A DNA stretch of 64,000 nucleotides from Streptomyces griseorubiginosus (GTDB lineage: Bacteria > Actinomycetota > Actinomycetes > Streptomycetales > Streptomycetaceae). Below are positions 16,938-25,703 of this stretch, piece after piece (the stretch's first letter is position 1; each line of letters starts with the position of its first letter). The DNA is taken from contig NZ_WVUG01000010.1 of assembly GCF_017614965.1 (NCBI RefSeq), forward strand, positions 1 through 64,000, given 5' to 3'. The position numbers and the translations under genes are program-made. The notes below the pieces were generated by a model. The model had not been told where the DNA came from, made no database searches, and saw only the letters and a list, made by a program, of their open reading frames with translations.

Positions 16938-17483
16938 ATGAGCAACGACGAGATCTTCGCCGCTGCCTATCGCGAGCACTACTGGGCGGTCAGCCGCTAT
17001 GTCGCGCGGCGACTGGACGGGCGGATCAGCGAGGTGGAGGAAGTGGTGGCGGAGGTGTTCACGGTCGCCTGGCGACGCCGGGCCGACCTGCCGGGGTCCC
17101 CGCTGCCCTGGCTGTACGGCGTGGCCCGCAACTGCCTGGGCAACGCGGTACGCGGACACGGGCGCCGGCGCCGGCTGGTGGACCGGCTGGGCAACGACCA
17201 GAGCGCGCACGGGCGGCACATCGTGGACAGCCCCGACGCCGAGTCGCCCGGCGCCTGGGTGCACGAGGCGCTGGGGAGGCTGTCCGGGACCGACCAGGAG
17301 GTGCTGCGCCTGACGGCTTGGGAGGAACTGGACATCGACGAGGTGGCCGTCGCCCTCGGCTGCGGCAGACGGGCCGCGGCGATGCGACTGCACCGGGCCA
17401 GACGCCGGCTGAGAGCCGAGATAGAGCGCATGCGTCCCCCGCTCAAGACCGGTGCGGCCACGAAGGAGCACGACCATGGCTGA
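16938..17483 (+). CDS. ECF-type RNA polymerase sigma factor
   Basis: The product is 181 residues. Region 2 covers about 5-75 (FAAAYREHYWAVSRYVARRL, VEEVVAEVFTVAWRR, LPWLYGVARNCLGN). Region 4 covers about 110-165 (ALGRLSGTDQEVLRLTAWEELDIDEVAVALGC), a helix-turn-helix for the -35 element. The ribosome site before ATG 16938 is weak. The 3' end overlaps the next gene by 8 bases. No zinc-binding anti-sigma motif (HxxxCxxC) is encoded beside it. The overlapping membrane protein may control it, which is inferred from gene order only. Confidence 0.9.
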   Translation: MSNDEIFAAAYREHYWAVSRYVARRLDGRISEVEEVVAEVFTVAWRRRADLPGSPLPWLYGVARNCLGNAVRGHGRRRRLVDRLGNDQSAHGRHIVDSPDAESPGAWVHEALGRLSGTDQEVLRLTAWEELDIDEVAVALGCGRRAAAMRLHRARRRLRAEIERMRPPLKTGAATKEHDHG

Positions 17484-18468
17484 CGAACTCGACCTGCTGC
17501 GCCGCGCCAACCCCGTTCCCGTCGGCGGCGCCCACTTCGGCGACGGACCACTCGACCACCGTGCCGAACGGCACCTCGCGGGCCTGCTGAGCGAGCGGCC
17601 CGCCGAGCGCCGGCCCCGGCTGCTCAACACCCGGCGTTCCCGGGTGACTTGGGGACTCGTCACCGCGGCCGCAGTCTCCGCCGTCACGCTGACCCTGGTC
17701 GTCAGTGGCCCCGGCACACAGCCCGCCGTCGCCGCGCCCCGCCCCCTGGTGGTGCTGGCCGACTCCACGCCTCTGCCCCTGGAGCAACTGGCCGACCGCG
17801 CCGAGACGGCCGCCGTCGACGGCTCACCCAAGCTGCGCAAGGGCACCCATGTGCAGTCCTGGACCCTGGCCATGAGCGACGACAAGCCCCCGATCACCCT
17901 TCCCGAGGAGCGCATCGTGCGCTGGAAGGCCGACGGCAGCCACACGGAGCTCGTCGTGGCGACCGATCCGCGCCACCGCGGCCGGCCCGTCCTCAGCGAC
18001 GAGGGCGGGGACCCACGCCTGGTCGAGGACGGCCATGTCGTGGACCGGCGGACGTACCCGCCGAGTTGGAGCGACGCCCCTCCCGAGTCGCCGCCGCCGC
18101 ACGACGTGGCCGGGCTGCGTGCCTATCTGCAGGAGACCGAGTACACCTCCACCGCCCTGGCGACCCCGGAACTCCTCCAAGCCGTCGCCGGCCTCCTCGA
18201 CCACTGGACGCTGGGCGCCCGCGAGAACGCCACCCTCGCCCGCCTGCTGGCCGGCACCCGCGGACTGCGGCCGGTCGGCGAGGTCACCGACCGGCTCGGA
18301 CGGCGCGGACAGGCCTACGTGTACGACGGATCCGGCACCCGCACGATGCTCGTCATGGACCCGTCCGACGGTGCCGTACTGGGCCTGGAGACCACCTTCT
18401 CCCGGGCCGATCCCGAGTACGGCGTCAAGGCCGGCGACGTGATGTCGTACAGCGCCTGGATGCGCTGA
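17476..18468 (+). CDS. CU044_5270-family membrane-anchored protein
   Basis: The 330-residue protein starts at ATG 17476 inside the end of the sigma gene. A cytosolic N-terminal segment of about 58 residues begins ADELDLLRRANPV, typical of this actinobacterial family. One transmembrane helix (about 59-81, WGLVTAAAVSAVTLTLVV) follows, then an extracytoplasmic domain of about 245 residues. Family members commonly follow ECF sigma genes. The short N-terminal region is where an anti-sigma contact would be, but the family is not formally described as anti-sigma. Its stop touches the folD stop with no spacer. Confidence 0.8.
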   Translation: MADELDLLRRANPVPVGGAHFGDGPLDHRAERHLAGLLSERPAERRPRLLNTRRSRVTWGLVTAAAVSAVTLTLVVSGPGTQPAVAAPRPLVVLADSTPLPLEQLADRAETAAVDGSPKLRKGTHVQSWTLAMSDDKPPITLPEERIVRWKADGSHTELVVATDPRHRGRPVLSDEGGDPRLVEDGHVVDRRTYPPSWSDAPPESPPPHDVAGLRAYLQETEYTSTALATPELLQAVAGLLDHWTLGARENATLARLLAGTRGLRPVGEVTDRLGRRGQAYVYDGSGTRTMLVMDPSDGAVLGLETTFSRADPEYGVKAGDVMSYSAWMR

Positions 18469-19317
18469 TCACACCCCCAGCTGCCGGGCGGCGGCGTCGA
18501 CGGTCTGCTCCAGCAGCGTGGCGATGGTCATCGGACCGACGCCGCCCGGCACGGGGGTGATGAGCCCGGCGCGCTCGACCGCGGAGTCGAAGTCGACGTC
18601 GCCCACGTTGCCCGGGTTGTACCCGGCGTCGATCACGACAGCGCCGGGCTTGATGTCCTCACCCCTCACGAGCCGCGGCCGCCCCACCGCGGCGACCACG
18701 ATGTCCGCCTCGCGCACCACCGACGACAGGTCGGTGGTGCGCGAGTGGCAGTACGTCACCGTCGCGTCGCGGGCGAGCAGCAGCATGCCGACCGGCTTGC
18801 CGAGGATGGCGCTGCGGCCCACGACGACGGCGCGTTTGCCGGCGGGACCGACGTCGTACTCGTCGAGGAGTCGCATGATCCCGCCGGGCGTGCACGAGAC
18901 GAACCCCGGCAGGCCGAAGCTCATCGTGGCGAACGAGGCGAAGGTGACGCCGTCAACGTCCTTCTCGGGCGCGATCGCCTCGAACGCGGCCCGCTCGTCG
19001 ATGTGTTCACCCACCGGATGCTGCAGCAGGATGCCGTGCACGGCGGGATCGGCGGACAACTCCCGCAGAGCGGCGACGAGTTCCCCGGTGGTCGTGGCGG
19101 CCGGCAGGGCCACGTGCCGGGACTCGATGCCGGCCCTGCGACAGCGGTTGTGCTTCATACGGACGTAGGTGACGGAGGCGGGGTCCTCGCCGACCAGAAC
19201 GGTCGCGAGACAGGGGGCCGTTCCCGTGCGTGCGGTGAGGTCGGCCGCCTTCTTGGCGGTGTCCTCGACGATGCGCCCCGCGAGCGCGGTGCCTTCAATG
19301 AGCCGGGCCTGCGGCAT
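18469..19317 (-). CDS. folD: FolD, methylene-THF dehydrogenase/cyclohydrolase
   Basis: This 282-residue bifunctional enzyme interconverts 5,10-methylene-, methenyl- and 10-formyl-tetrahydrofolate using NADP. It has the catalytic YVRMKHNRC (Tyr and Lys), LLQHPVGEHID, the dinucleotide site VVVGRSAILGKPVGML, and the terminal signature TPVPGGVGPMTIATLL. ATG 19317 is preferred: AGGAG lies 7 bases upstream and the length then matches the family. A longer frame would add 14 unlikely residues. Its product 10-formyl-THF is also the substrate of HypX. Many streptomycetes have more than one folD, so this may be a second copy. Confidence 0.92.
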   Translation of the reverse strand: MPQARLIEGTALAGRIVEDTAKKAADLTARTGTAPCLATVLVGEDPASVTYVRMKHNRCRRAGIESRHVALPAATTTGELVAALRELSADPAVHGILLQHPVGEHIDERAAFEAIAPEKDVDGVTFASFATMSFGLPGFVSCTPGGIMRLLDEYDVGPAGKRAVVVGRSAILGKPVGMLLLARDATVTYCHSRTTDLSSVVREADIVVAAVGRPRLVRGEDIKPGAVVIDAGYNPGNVGDVDFDSAVERAGLITPVPGGVGPMTIATLLEQTVDAAARQLGV

Positions 19318-19428
19318 GATCCACTCCTGGGCTGGTGTGACCGGATCGCCCAGGCGCACGGCATCGACTGTTCGCGGCCGCTCCCCGGTGGTGCTCCACC
19401 TCAGCGCCAGTCACGGCCCGCCACGAGC

Positions 19429-20286
19429 CTAACCGACCGGCTCCTCGCGCACCGGCGGGGCCGCCGTCGGATCGACACCGTCGAGGAAGCCGGACGCCTG
19501 GGCGTGCAGACGCCCGGCACCGACGGCGCCGGCCCAGCGGGCGACCTCGGCCGCGAGGGCCCTGGCCCCGGCCTCGTCGCCCGTGGCGCGCGCCACCACG
19601 GCCAGCAGCAGCTGCTGGGACAGCGTGCCCGCCACGAGGCCCGCGCCGGCACCGAGCGCGGTGGCCCGCCGCCAGCGTTCGAGGGCGCGCTCGTGGTTCC
19701 CGCCGTCGTGGTCGTGCATGCCGAGGTGCCGCAGTGCCTCCCGGGCCAGCAGCGGATCGGGACCGGACTCCCCGGCCGCCAGGGCGGCCGTGTAGTGGGC
19801 CGGCGCGGCGGCGAGGTCGGCGAAGAGGTTGTCGGTGATCAGCCCCAGGTACATCGAGGCCCAGCCGCCTCGCACCTCGTCGGGCGCGCCGTCGCGCAGG
19901 TCCCGCGCCTGCCGCCTGAGCCCTGCGAGGACCTCGGGGTCCTTTCCCTCGGGGCCGAGGCGCAGGGCGCCGTCGACGACCAGCAGGCGGCCGTAGGTGT
20001 GCCGCAGCCGGGCGAAGCCGAGGTCCCAGTCGTCCGCGGGCAGCAGCTCGGCCGCGGTCTCGAGGCGGGGCCCGGCGATCTCGCTGCCCGTGAACCAGTC
20101 GCTCTCCAGGGCGACTTCGGCCGCCGCCCGGGCGAGCCGGGCTCGGTCCGCCGGGTCGTCGGGGACGGCAGAGTCCAGCAGCCGCAGGGCTCTGGGCCAG
20201 CGGCCGGCGAGGGACAACTCCTGTGCGGAGGCGATCAGTTCGTCGATGGTGACGGATGTGCGCAAAGCGCTCGTCGCGTTCGTCAT
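19429..20286 (-). CDS. TPR-like helical repeat protein
   Basis: The 285-residue protein is almost entirely alpha-helical with an Ala/Arg/Leu-rich repeat pattern. Motifs such as GRWPRALRLLDSA and NHERALERWRRATALGAGAG resemble tetratricopeptide repeats. No catalytic motif, signal peptide or membrane segment is seen. It is transcribed divergently from the MarR gene at 20348 with 61 bases between, so it is probably a target of that regulator or shares its promoter region. No specific function can be assigned. Confidence 0.7.
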   Translation of the reverse strand: MTNATSALRTSVTIDELIASAQELSLAGRWPRALRLLDSAVPDDPADRARLARAAAEVALESDWFTGSEIAGPRLETAAELLPADDWDLGFARLRHTYGRLLVVDGALRLGPEGKDPEVLAGLRRQARDLRDGAPDEVRGGWASMYLGLITDNLFADLAAAPAHYTAALAAGESGPDPLLAREALRHLGMHDHDGGNHERALERWRRATALGAGAGLVAGTLSQQLLLAVVARATGDEAGARALAAEVARWAGAVGAGRLHAQASGFLDGVDPTAAPPVREEPVG

Positions 20287-20347
20287 GACGAGAGAAGGTA
20301 GTTATGCGGAAAACCATCCACAAGAAAACCACTGCGGGAGACAGACG

Positions 20348-20881
20348 ATGGAGGACTCGGCGGACCGGCATGTCGAGGAGTGGGTGAAGGAGCTCGACTG
20401 GATGGACCCGGTGAAGGAGGCGATCTTCGTCCGCCTGGCCATCCTGTCCCGGCACGCGTCCAAGGCGCGGCGCGAGATGCTCGACTCCGACGGGCTGCGG
20501 CACTGGCAGTACAAGGTGCTGCTCACCCTGCGCCGGCTCGGCCCGCCCTACACCGCGAGCCCGTCACAGCTCGCCGACCGGCTGGGGCTGACCAGGGGCG
20601 CGCTGTCGGCCCGGCTGGGACCGCTGGAGGAGGCGGGCCTGATCAGCCGTACCCACGAGGAGGGCGACCGCCGGCGGGTGCGGGTGCGGCTCACCGAGGC
20701 AGGAGACGCCGCCTTCGAGCGGCATGCCGCGTCGGAGGAAGCGGGCGAGGTCGCGCTGCTCTCCGTGCTGACCGCAGAAGAACAGCGGACACTAGCCGAC
20801 CTGCTGCGGAGGCTGGTCGTCGCCGCCGAGTCCGGCCCAGAGCCGCCCGAGCCGAAAAGGTCCAGGTCAACCGGGAGCTGA
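20348..20881 (+). CDS. MarR-family transcriptional regulator
   Basis: The 177-residue protein starts at ATG 20348 after GGGAG. The winged helix-turn-helix (about 50-120) has LRHWQYKVLLTLRRLGPP, SQLADRLGLTRGALSARLGPLEEAGLI and the wing EEGDRRRVRVRLTEAG. Helices on both sides would form the dimer interface. The N-terminal part is long for MarR. MarR proteins usually repress a divergent gene, here the TPR-like gene. The ligand is unknown. The stop codon lies inside a terminator hairpin. Confidence 0.9.
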   Translation: MEDSADRHVEEWVKELDWMDPVKEAIFVRLAILSRHASKARREMLDSDGLRHWQYKVLLTLRRLGPPYTASPSQLADRLGLTRGALSARLGPLEEAGLISRTHEEGDRRRVRVRLTEAGDAAFERHAASEEAGEVALLSVLTAEEQRTLADLLRRLVVAAESGPEPPEPKRSRSTGS

Positions 20882-20889
20882 CCTGGACC
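20859..20889. terminator. Terminator shared by marR and the SnoaL-like gene
   Basis: GGTCCAGGTCA (20859-20869) is exactly complementary to 20879-20889 across a 9-base loop. The right arm starts with the marR stop codon (TGA 20879-20881). The opposite gene ends at 20906, so the hairpin can act in both directions. Confidence 0.75.
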
Positions 20890-20905
20890 CTCGCGGTTCT
20901 GGCTC

Positions 20906-21271
20906 CTACTCGTCCCATGCCTGGATGAGGATTTCCTCGGCGATCTTCCCGTCCCGCAGCGTGATCATCGACTCGGCCAGGACCCGGGTCCCGTCCGCGT
21001 ACTCGCACGACTGGCTGTAGGCGGCGTGGTCGCCCTGGACGATGCACTGGTCGACCTTGTGCGTCATGTCCCGGCTGTAGATGTCCTCGAACACCGCGCC
21101 GATCTCGTCGCGGCCGTGCAGGACCCGGGGTTTGCTGGGCTGGCTGTTGCGGTCCACGATGCGCACTTGCGCGTCGTCCGCGTAGAGCGACAGAAGATCT
21201 GCCGCCGTGTGTCCCTCGACGCCCTTCTTCAGCGTGTCGGCGTTGAAGCTGCTGCTTGCCGCGGTGCCCAT
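20906..21271 (-). CDS. SnoaL/NTF2-like domain protein
   Basis: This 121-residue protein has the compact alpha+beta barrel pattern of SnoaL-like proteins: an N-terminal helix (LKKGVEGHTAADLLSLYADDAQVRIVD), a middle RVLHGRDEIGAVFEDIYSRD, and strands ending in ITLRDGKIAEEILIQAWDE. Such proteins are small isomerases, hydrolases or binding proteins. No substrate is evident. ATG 21271 has an excellent ribosome site (GAAGGAGG). It stands alone between two hairpins. Confidence 0.8.
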   Translation of the reverse strand: MGTAASSSFNADTLKKGVEGHTAADLLSLYADDAQVRIVDRNSQPSKPRVLHGRDEIGAVFEDIYSRDMTHKVDQCIVQGDHAAYSQSCEYADGTRVLAESMITLRDGKIAEEILIQAWDE

Positions 21272-21441
21272 GGTGACCTCCTTCGAGGGCCGCGACCCGG
21301 TCGGAAGCGGGCCGCGAAGGCCTCACCTTCGAGACTCCTCCGCCCCGGCGGGCTCGGCAAGCGCAACCGCGCGCTACGCCTCGCGGGTGAGGGGAGGCGG
21401 GCGCCCGTGTCCGGCGGGGCAGCGGTGCCGTTGCTCCCAGC

Positions 21442-21735
21442 ATGATCTCAACACGACGTATCGTCGCCGCCGTCGGTCTCGCCGCGGGCCTTACCGGGCT
21501 GGCCGCGCCGCTGGCCTCCGCGGCCGAGGCGGCGGCACCGGGCACGGGCGCAATCAACCCGATGGCCACCCTCGACTCACTCACCGTGAGCGACCTGCCC
21601 GCGGCGCACAAGGCGGAGATTCCGCGGCCGTCCGGGCAACTGCAGCAGTTGAACCGGCTCAACGACCTCGGCCAGCTGCACCAGCTCACCGACATGGCCG
21701 CGCCCGTGACCGGTCTGCTCGGCGGCATCGAGTAG
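21442..21735 (+). CDS. Small secreted protein, 97 aa
   Basis: A Sec signal peptide is clear (about 1-27: STRR, hydrophobic VAAVGLAAGLTGLAAPLA, then SAAEA). The mature part of about 70 residues is hydrophilic and Gln/Leu-rich, with QLQQLNRLNDLGQLHQL as a heptad-like repeat. There are no cysteines. Comparable secreted peptides are common in Streptomyces, and their roles are mostly unknown. A 36-base palindromic terminator follows. Confidence 0.7.
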   Translation: MISTRRIVAAVGLAAGLTGLAAPLASAAEAAAPGTGAINPMATLDSLTVSDLPAAHKAEIPRPSGQLQQLNRLNDLGQLHQLTDMAAPVTGLLGGIE

Positions 21736-21753
21736 CCGGACCGCGTATCGCTG

Positions 21754-21789
21754 GACGAAGGGCCGCCCGGATCCGGGCGGCCCTTCGTC
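21754..21789. terminator. 36-base perfect palindrome, bidirectional terminator
   Basis: The left arm 21754-21771 (GACGAAGGGCCGCCCGGA) is the exact reverse complement of 21772-21789. It separates the convergent stops at 21735 and 21795. There is no base between the arms, so the RNA hairpin would open a few pairs for a loop. Confidence 0.85.
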
Positions 21790-21794
21790 GCGTG

Positions 21795-23549
21795 TCAGTC
21801 CGCCGTGGCCAGGAACTGCGTGGCCGCGAGCTCCGCGTAGAGCGGGTCGGCGGCCACCAGTTCACGATGGGTGCCCACGGCCCGTACCCGGCCCGCGTCC
21901 ATGACGACGATCCGGTCGGCCGTCGTCACCGTGGACAGCCGGTGGGCGACGACGAGGACCGTGGTCGTCCGGGCGACGTCCGCGACGGTGTCGCGCAAAG
22001 CCGCCTCGTTCACCGCGTCCAGCTGCGAGGTCGCCTCGTCCAGGAGCAGCAGGCGGGGGCGGCGCAGCAGCGCGCGGGCGATGGCGACCCGCTGCCGCTC
22101 ACCGCCCGAGAGCTTGGTGCCGCGGTGCCCCACCAGGGTGTTGAGGCCCTTGGGGAGCCGGGCTACCAGCCCGTCCAGCCGGGTCGTCTTCAGCACCCGC
22201 GTGAGCATCGCCTCGTCGGCCCCCGGATTGCCCAGCAGCAGATTGTCCCGCAGCGAACCCGACAGGACCGGGGCGTCCTGCTCCACATAGCCGATCGCGG
22301 AACGCAGCCGGGGCAGCTCCCACTCGGCCAGATCACGGCCGTCGAGCGTTATCGTCCCGGACTCCGGGTCGTAGAACCGCTCGATGAGCGAGAACACCGT
22401 GGTCTTGCCCGCGCCGGACGGACCGACGAACGCCGTCATACCGCGCGCGGGCACCTCGAAGGTGACCCCGTGGTGGACGTACGGCAGGTCGTCGGCGTAC
22501 CGGAAGCGGACCTCGTCGAAGGCGAGCGAGGCCGGCTCGGCGCCGGCCGCGGGCAACGGGGCCGCTTCGGCCGGGGGTTCGGCGGGCAGGGCCAGCGCCT
22601 CCTGGATCCGGGCCAGGGCGGCGGCGCCCGTCTGGTACTGCGTGATCGCGCCGACCACCTGCTGGATCGGCGACATCAGGTAGAAGACGTACAGCAGGAA
22701 CGCCACCAGCGTGCCGACCTGGATGGCGCCGGTCGCCACCCGCGCCCCGCCCACCGCCAGCACCGTGATGAAGGCGATCTGCATCGCCAGACCGGCCGTG
22801 TTGCCCGCCGCGGCCGACCACTTGGCGGCCCGCACGCTCTGCCGCCACGACTCCTCGGCGGCCTCGTGCAGCGTCCGCTCCTCCCGGTGCTCCGCGCCGG
22901 ACGCCTTCACCGTGCGCAGCGCGCCGAGGATGCGCTCCAGCGAGGCACCCATCACCCCGACCGCGTCCTGCGCCTGCCGGCTCGCCCGGTTGATGCGCGG
23001 CACGATCACGCCGAGCACCGTGCCGGCGCCCAGGATCACCGCCAGCGTGACCCCGAGCAGCACCGGGTCCACCAGGCCCATCATCACCACGGTCGCCACC
23101 AGCGTGAGCCCGCCCGTACCGAGACCCACCAGGGAGTCGGTGGTGACCTCGCGCAGCAGGGTGGTGTCGGAGGTGATCCGGGCCATCAGGTCGCCGGGCT
23201 CGCTGCGGTCGACCGCCGTGATGCGCAGCCGCAGCAGATACGACGACAGCGCGCGCCGCGCCCCGAGCACCACCGACTCCGCCGTGCGCCGCAGCACGTA
23301 CGAACCCAGCGCGCCCAGCGCCGCGTTGGCGACCACCAGGGCCGACATGGCGAGCAGAGCGCCGGTGATCGCCCGGTCGTGGGACAGGTCGTCGATCAAC
23401 CCCCTGGCCACCAGCGGCAGCAACAGCCCGGCGGCACCGGTGAGCAGCGACAGCAGCGCGCCGGCCAACAGGGCCCAGCGGTGCGGGCGTACGTAGCCGA
23501 GGAGGAGCCGCCAGGCGGGCGGACGGGTCCCGGTGTCTGCGATGCTCAC
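21795..23549 (-). CDS. ABC exporter (fused permease and ATPase)
   Basis: The 584-residue half-transporter has six membrane helices in residues about 20-310 and a nucleotide-binding domain in about 345-580. The ATPase motifs are intact: Walker [11 protein letters not shown]-loop [11 protein letters not shown], signature LSGGERQ, Walker [11 protein letters not shown] and switch VVAHRLSTV. It resembles multidrug or lipid exporters of the MsbA/LmrA type and would act as a homodimer. GTG 23549 is the start. It stands alone, divergent from mscR with 288 bases between, so the substrate is unknown. Confidence 0.9.
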   Translation of the reverse strand: MSIADTGTRPPAWRLLLGYVRPHRWALLAGALLSLLTGAAGLLLPLVARGLIDDLSHDRAITGALLAMSALVVANAALGALGSYVLRRTAESVVLGARRALSSYLLRLRITAVDRSEPGDLMARITSDTTLLREVTTDSLVGLGTGGLTLVATVVMMGLVDPVLLGVTLAVILGAGTVLGVIVPRINRASRQAQDAVGVMGASLERILGALRTVKASGAEHREERTLHEAAEESWRQSVRAAKWSAAAGNTAGLAMQIAFITVLAVGGARVATGAIQVGTLVAFLLYVFYLMSPIQQVVGAITQYQTGAAALARIQEALALPAEPPAEAAPLPAAGAEPASLAFDEVRFRYADDLPYVHHGVTFEVPARGMTAFVGPSGAGKTTVFSLIERFYDPESGTITLDGRDLAEWELPRLRSAIGYVEQDAPVLSGSLRDNLLLGNPGADEAMLTRVLKTTRLDGLVARLPKGLNTLVGHRGTKLSGGERQRVAIARALLRRPRLLLLDEATSQLDAVNEAALRDTVADVARTTTVLVVAHRLSTVTTADRIVVMDAGRVRAVGTHRELVAADPLYAELAATQFLATAD

Positions 23550-23837
23550 GGCGCTCCTCGACGGTCGTGGAGCATTCAGGCTACGTCGGCGCCCACCCCG
23601 GCCACGGCCGGTCTGGCGCCGTCGCCGGGCTGTACGCGGCGGACCGGGCGGACGTGATGCCGGTCGAGTCCGATGTGCCCGGAAGGTCCGCGCGCCATGT
23701 CGCCGGCACCCTGGTCCACGTCCCGCACCGGCGGCGGGCCGTGGCCGGTTCCACCGGCGACCGATGTCGTGTCGTTACCGATCAGTCACGCGTAGGGTCG
23801 AAGGGACCGACAGCGGCCGATGAAAGGGTTCAGCACC

Positions 23838-24926
23838 ATGGCGCAGGAAGTACGCGGCGTGATCGCACCGGGCAAGGGCGAGCCGGTGCGGATGGAGACG
23901 ATCGTCGTGCCCGATCCCGGCCCGGGGGAAGCGGTCGTACAGGTGCAGGCGTGCGGGGTGTGCCACACCGACCTGCACTACAAGCAGGGCGGCATCAGCG
24001 ACGACTTCCCCTTCCTGCTCGGTCATGAGGCCGCGGGCGTGGTGGAGTCGGTGGGCGAGGGCGTCACGGACGTGGCACCCGGCGACTTCGTGATCCTCAA
24101 CTGGCGTGCCGTGTGCGGGAACTGCCGGGCCTGTCTGCGCGGACGGCCCTGGTACTGCTTCAACACCCACAACGCGAAACAGAGGATGACCCTCGCCTCG
24201 ACCGGCCAGGAACTGTCCCCGGCGCTGGGCATCGGCGCCTTCGCGGACAAGACGCTGGTGGCCGCCGGACAGTGCACCAAGGTCGACCCGGGCGTGGCCC
24301 CGCAGGTGGCCGGCCTCCTGGGCTGTGGCGTGATGGCCGGGATCGGTGCGGCGATCAACACCGGCAACGTCGGGCGCGGTGACAGCGTGGCGGTCATCGG
24401 CTGCGGCGGGGTGGGCGACGCGGCGATCGCCGGGTCCCGGCTCGCGGGCGCGGCGAAGATCATCGCCGTGGACATCGACGACCGCAAGCTGTCGACGGCC
24501 CGGGAACTGGGCGCCACCCACACCGTCAACTCGCGGGAGAGTGATCCCGTCGAGGCGATCCGCGAGCTGACCGGCGGCTTCGGCGCCGACGTGGTGATCG
24601 AGGCGGTCGGCCGCCCCGAGACGTACCAACAGGCCTTCTACGCCCGCGACCTGGCCGGCACGGTGGTGCTGGTCGGCGTGCCCACCCCGGAGATGAAACT
24701 CGAACTGCCCCTGCTGGACGTCTTCGGCCGTGGCGGTGCGCTCAAGTCGTCCTGGTACGGCGACTGTCTGCCCAGCCGGGACTTCCCCCTGCTGATCGAC
24801 CTGCACCTCCAGGGCCGTCTGCCGCTGGAGAAGTTCGTCACCGAGACCATCGAACTCGGTGAGGTGGAGAAGGCGTTCGAGCGGATGCACCACGGTGACG
24901 TGCTGCGCTCGGTGGTGGTGCTGTGA
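23838..24926 (+). CDS. mscR: S-(hydroxymethyl)mycothiol dehydrogenase MscR
   Basis: This 362-residue zinc-dependent alcohol dehydrogenase oxidises the formaldehyde-mycothiol adduct and can act as an S-nitrosomycothiol reductase. Catalytic zinc ligands are C42 (GVCHTD) and H63-E64 (GHEAAG). The structural zinc site is C93, C96, C99 and C107. The NAD site is [17 protein letters not shown] 23838 is chosen because the family begins AQEVRGVIA and AAAGGG lies 8 bases before it; an in-frame ATG at 23820 is less likely. The stop overlaps the start of the downstream hydrolase. Confidence 0.92.
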   Translation: MAQEVRGVIAPGKGEPVRMETIVVPDPGPGEAVVQVQACGVCHTDLHYKQGGISDDFPFLLGHEAAGVVESVGEGVTDVAPGDFVILNWRAVCGNCRACLRGRPWYCFNTHNAKQRMTLASTGQELSPALGIGAFADKTLVAAGQCTKVDPGVAPQVAGLLGCGVMAGIGAAINTGNVGRGDSVAVIGCGGVGDAAIAGSRLAGAAKIIAVDIDDRKLSTARELGATHTVNSRESDPVEAIRELTGGFGADVVIEAVGRPETYQQAFYARDLAGTVVLVGVPTPEMKLELPLLDVFGRGGALKSSWYGDCLPSRDFPLLIDLHLQGRLPLEKFVTETIELGEVEKAFERMHHGDVLRSVVVL

Positions 24927-25555
24927 TGGCGGCCCGCATCGAACGCCTGGTCACCTCGGGCACCTTCGCCCTGGACGGCGGCACCTGGGAGGTGGACAAC
25001 AACGTGTGGCTCGTCGGGGACGACCACGAGGTCGTCGTCATCGACGCGGCGCACGACGCCGACGCGATCGCCGAGGCGGTGGGCGACCGCCGGCTGACGG
25101 CGATCGTGTGCACCCACGCCCACAACGACCACGTCAATGCCGCACCCGCCCTCGCGGAGCGCACCGGTGCCACCATCTGGCTGCACCCGGACGACCTGCC
25201 GCTGTGGAAGCTCACCCACCCCGACCGGGACCCCGACGCCCATCTCGTCGACGGCCAGGTCATCGAGGCCGCCGGGGCCGACCTCACGGTGATCCACACC
25301 CCGGGGCACGCGCCCGGCGCGGTCTGCCTGCACGACCCCGGTCTGGCCACGGTCTTCACCGGCGACACCCTCTTCCAGGGCGGACCGGGCGCCACCGGCC
25401 GCTCCTACTCCCACTTCCCGACGATCATCGACTCCATCCGCGACCGCCTGCTCACCCTCCCACCGCAGACCAAGGTCCTCACCGGCCACGGCGATCCGAC
25501 CACGATCGGCGCCGAGGCACCGCACCTGGAGGAGTGGATCGCCCGGGGCCACTGA
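24926..25555 (+). CDS. Metallo-beta-lactamase-fold hydrolase partner of MscR
   Basis: The 209-residue protein carries the dinuclear metal motif THAHNDHV (H64, H66, D68, H69), HTPGHAPG, FTGDTLF and a late GHG. The fold resembles glyoxalase II. Its start overlaps the mscR stop (TGATGG), so the two are coupled. Mycobacteria have the same gene pair, which suggests that this enzyme hydrolyses S-formylmycothiol to formate and mycothiol. The reaction is inferred from context. A GTG one codon earlier is an alternative start. Confidence 0.85.
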   Translation: MAARIERLVTSGTFALDGGTWEVDNNVWLVGDDHEVVVIDAAHDADAIAEAVGDRRLTAIVCTHAHNDHVNAAPALAERTGATIWLHPDDLPLWKLTHPDRDPDAHLVDGQVIEAAGADLTVIHTPGHAPGAVCLHDPGLATVFTGDTLFQGGPGATGRSYSHFPTIIDSIRDRLLTLPPQTKVLTGHGDPTTIGAEAPHLEEWIARGH

Positions 25556-25703
25556 GCGTGCTCGCCGTCGCCCCGTCCTGGGCGGCCATGTGTGTGGCTC
25601 CGAACGAGTGGACTCGCTGCGATGCCCGGGGAAGGGCGCCTTCCCGATCGGCCGCCGATGGTGATGTTGCCGTCCCGGCCCGTGACTGGAGAGGCGCCCC
25701 CGC

